Assembly: GCA_910586455.1 (NCBI GenBank)
Contig: CAJUHX010000045.1
Coordinates: 1 to 16,547, forward strand
Origin: an uncultured Muribaculaceae bacterium
GTDB taxonomy: Bacteria > Bacteroidota > Bacteroidia > Bacteroidales > Muribaculaceae
Length of the DNA: 16,547 nt
Direction of reading: 5' to 3'
Below are positions 15,203 through 16,547 of this stretch, one piece after another. The notes under the pieces were generated by a model, which searched no databases, had not been told where the DNA came from, and saw nothing but the letters and a program-made list of their open reading frames with translations. The translations under genes and the position numbers were made by a program. Numbering within the stretch: position 1 is the stretch's first letter; each line of letters begins with the position of its first letter.

Positions 15203-15472
15203 ATGAACAAAACAGAACTCGTCAACGCAATTGCCGAAAAGGCAAATCTCTCCAAAGTCGACGCCAAGAACGCCCTTGATGCCGCCCTTAATGCTGTAGC
15301 CGAAGCCCTTGCAGCCAACGACAAAGTAGCGCTCATTGGTTTTGGCACTTTCTCTGTTTCTGAAAAGGGCGAACGCACAGGCCTCAACCCCCGCACCAAA
15401 GAAAAAATCGTTATTCCCGCACGCAAAGCTGTGAAATTCAAAGCCGGAGCCGAACTTAACGCCAAACTCTGA
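15203..15472 (+). CDS. HU-family nucleoid DNA-binding protein
   Basis: The 89-residue protein has exactly the usual HU length. It shows MNKTELVNAIAEKANLSK, GFGTFSV, and the DNA-binding arm RTGLNPRTKEKIVIPA, with the conserved Arg/Asn-Pro tip, then FKAGAELN. It binds and bends DNA without strong sequence preference and helps compact the chromosome. It is a single-gene unit with its own promoter; a long hairpin begins 17 bases after the stop. Confidence 0.96.
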   Translation: MNKTELVNAIAEKANLSKVDAKNALDAALNAVAEALAANDKVALIGFGTFSVSEKGERTGLNPRTKEKIVIPARKAVKFKAGAELNAKL

Positions 15473-15489
15473 TTCCGTCCAAAACACCA

Positions 15490-15534
15490 TATACAGCAAA
15501 GGCGCGCCCATGAAAGGCGCGCCTTTGCTGTATA
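15490..15534. terminator. 19-bp hairpin shared by the convergent HU and beta-barrel genes
   Basis: TATACAGCAAAGGCGCGCC (15490-15508) and its exact complement (15516-15534) enclose a 7-base loop. The hairpin begins 17 bases after the HU stop and ends 3 bases before the stop codon of the opposite gene. Neither strand has a proper T-run next to it, so it may stop transcription inefficiently, or mainly protect both mRNA 3' ends. A bidirectional terminator is the likeliest reading. Confidence 0.75.
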
Positions 15535-15537
15535 CAA

Positions 15538-16068
15538 TCAGAATCCGAACTTGAAGCCCACCTGGGCCACACCCTGGGCTCCGAAACCAAGTTCGCCGAA
15601 CAGAGCCACGTTGTTCGACAATGCCACCTGCGCGCCAAGCGGCACTATCTGATAAGCGCAGTAGGCTTTGGTATAGTTATCGTCGTCGTACGGTTGCATA
15701 TAGCTGAACTCCACACCCAGCCCGAGTTTGGCATACAATGTCACTATGCTGTTGCGATAGTAATGGTAGCGTCCGTTGAGCATCACGGCATGGTAAGCGA
15801 TACTGCTGTGTTTCGGGCCTCCCTTGGTGGTGGTACTCGAGAACGTGTACGACGGGCCAATCCAGATGTTGCGGGCAACATTGAAATTGAGTCCGACATT
15901 AAGAGCGCCCCACGCATTATTGACATGATGCCAGCCATCGTGCATGTTGGTGGCGTCCATCTGAGTATAACCGCCGTAGGATAATGACAGTTCGGTCCGC
16001 TGGGCCGAGGCGGTAGTGAAGAGTGAAGCAGCGGCAACAACCGCGCTAAGCAATAATTTCTTTAGCAT
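15538..16068 (-). CDS. Small outer-membrane beta-barrel protein
   Basis: The start is ATG 16068 (MLKKLLLS), 176 residues; an in-frame TTG two codons upstream is less likely. The signal peptide ends TTASA with Gln23 as the first mature residue. The mature part is a run of amphipathic beta-strands (LSLSYGGYTQMD, ALNVGLNFNVARNIWIGPSY, TLYAKLGLGVEFSYMQ, NVALFGELGFGAQG) and ends VGFKFGF, with the terminal Phe recognised by the BAM complex. Size and pattern fit an 8-stranded barrel of the Bacteroidetes outer-membrane beta-barrel family. The role is unknown. No clear promoter is visible between it and the insertion sequence at about 16171, so the element may have altered its control. Confidence 0.87.
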   Translation of the reverse strand: MLKKLLLSAVVAAASLFTTASAQRTELSLSYGGYTQMDATNMHDGWHHVNNAWGALNVGLNFNVARNIWIGPSYTFSSTTTKGGPKHSSIAYHAVMLNGRYHYYRNSIVTLYAKLGLGVEFSYMQPYDDDNYTKAYCAYQIVPLGAQVALSNNVALFGELGFGAQGVAQVGFKFGF

Positions 16069-16170
16069 AACCAAATTTTAAGTTTGTGAAACGTCTGTTT
16101 TTAGTAGATGACAAAAAAAATGAATTTTGTCGGCTATATTATTGATTTTTAATTAGTTATTTCCTGCAAA

Positions 16171-16246
16171 AGTCCCTGGGAATTAGCAACTTTAAAGAAA
16201 AGTTTAGCCGCTTTTTCCATGAAAGTTACGATAACTCCCAGGGACT
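16171..16246. repeat. Imperfect inverted repeat around the transposase start codon
   Basis: The left arm 16171-16193 (AGTCCCTGGGA, then ATTA and AACTTT) and right arm 16222-16246 pair over about 23-25 bases with a few mismatches and a 2-base bulge. The outer 11 bp, 16171-16181 with 16236-16246, are perfect. The loop (16194-16221) ends exactly with the transposase ATG. In RNA that enters from outside the element, this would fold and hide the start codon region. Confidence 0.8.
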
Positions 16247-16547
16247 GCGACAAAGTTAATCAAATTGTCCCGATTATGCAAGCGCATCTTGGCCCGGTAA
16301 TGAATTTGGCTCGCATAAAATTGCTTGCGTTTGTTCTTCACGCCCTTTGTATTGTGCAGACGGTCAGCCTCCACAAGATAGCGTCGGCGATGCCTACGGG
16401 TGTTGAGCGTGATTCCAACCTGCGCCGTCCGCAGAGATTCCTTGCCGGATATGCACTTAATCTTGACCTTATAGCCAAAGTGATTTTTGCACTTCTGCCA
16501 GTCAAGACAGGACTGGTTCTGAGCCTTGACCGCACCAACTGGAAATT
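16219..16547 (+). CDS. IS4-family transposase, N-terminal part (runs off the right edge)
   Basis: From ATG 16219 the frame is open for 109 codons to the window end. It contains MNLARIKLLAFVLHALCIVQ, a Leu-rich segment, then SNLRRPQRFLAGYALNLDL and VLSLDRTNWKF. The last segment matches the first catalytic Asp (LDRTNW) of IS4-type DDE transposases common in Bacteroidales. The transposase cuts and pastes the element. An inverted repeat encloses the start codon and the first codons (IT-PRDC), probably damping expression from read-through transcripts. Confidence 0.85.
   Translation, partial: MKVTITPRDCDKVNQIVPIMQAHLGPVMNLARIKLLAFVLHALCIVQTVSLHKIASAMPTGVERDSNLRRPQRFLAGYALNLDLIAKVIFALLPVKTGLVLSLDRTNWK

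Larger units (their letters stand above)
16171..16547 (+). mobile_element. Left end of an IS4-family insertion sequence (boundary uncertain, runs off the right edge)
   Basis: The element is recognised by its transposase, which begins at 16219. The left boundary is set provisionally at the outer arm of the inverted repeat. The true terminal repeat and target duplication cannot be defined because the other end is outside the window; it could start some tens of bases further left, but after the beta-barrel start at 16068. Confidence 0.6.

Noticed and set aside
1..16547. tRNA, rRNA, CRISPR array, riboswitch, toxin-antitoxin or phage-defence genes
   Set aside because: I looked for cloverleaf ends, regularly spaced repeats and typical motifs in the gaps and saw none; gaps are short and mostly hold promoters or terminators.

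Overview
The window looks like chromosomal DNA from a member of the Bacteroidales, plausibly Muribaculaceae-like. This is an inference from gene content and signals, not from a search. The supporting signs are roughly even base composition, two TonB-dependent outer-membrane proteins, several promoters of the Bacteroidetes type (TTG about 20 bases before TAnnTTTG), A/T-rich leaders without Shine-Dalgarno sequences, and an HU gene facing a rhomboid-rhomboid-endonuclease operon. Most genes are housekeeping or envelope genes. The right edge enters an insertion sequence.

Left third (1-3700, minus strand). There is a TonB-dependent receptor cut by the window edge, a small lipoprotein of unknown function with its own good promoter, and a 692-residue TonB-dependent-type beta-barrel protein ending in a hairpin terminator. 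The barrel gene and dacB diverge from about 3630-3787, and each has a visible promoter.

Middle (3700-11810, plus strand). The first unit is dacB (PBP4), an unrecognised Ala/Glu-rich protein, rsmI, and a coiled-coil lipoprotein, closed by a strong terminator at 7401-7436. An ECF-type sigma factor follows; its promoter overlaps the tail of that terminator. The next unit is aspS, a Nif3-like metalloprotein and a C4 zinc-ribbon coiled-coil protein, tightly packed and closed by a terminator at 11765-11810.

Right third (11810-16547). A one-helix membrane protein (plus) converges on, and overlaps by 11 bases, the minus-strand operon rhomboid, degenerate rhomboid, membrane-anchored EEP-family hydrolase. 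The operon diverges from HU (plus). HU converges with a small outer-membrane beta-barrel gene (minus), and the two share a 19-bp hairpin. The final ~330 bases hold the start of an IS4-family transposase, whose start codon lies in the loop of a long imperfect inverted repeat.

I see no tRNA, rRNA, CRISPR array, riboswitch or defence system. No intergenic stretch exceeds about 210 bases. The most notable points are the transposase-start hairpin, the rhomboid pair with one member lacking a conserved His, and the uncharacterised protein translationally coupled to rsmI.
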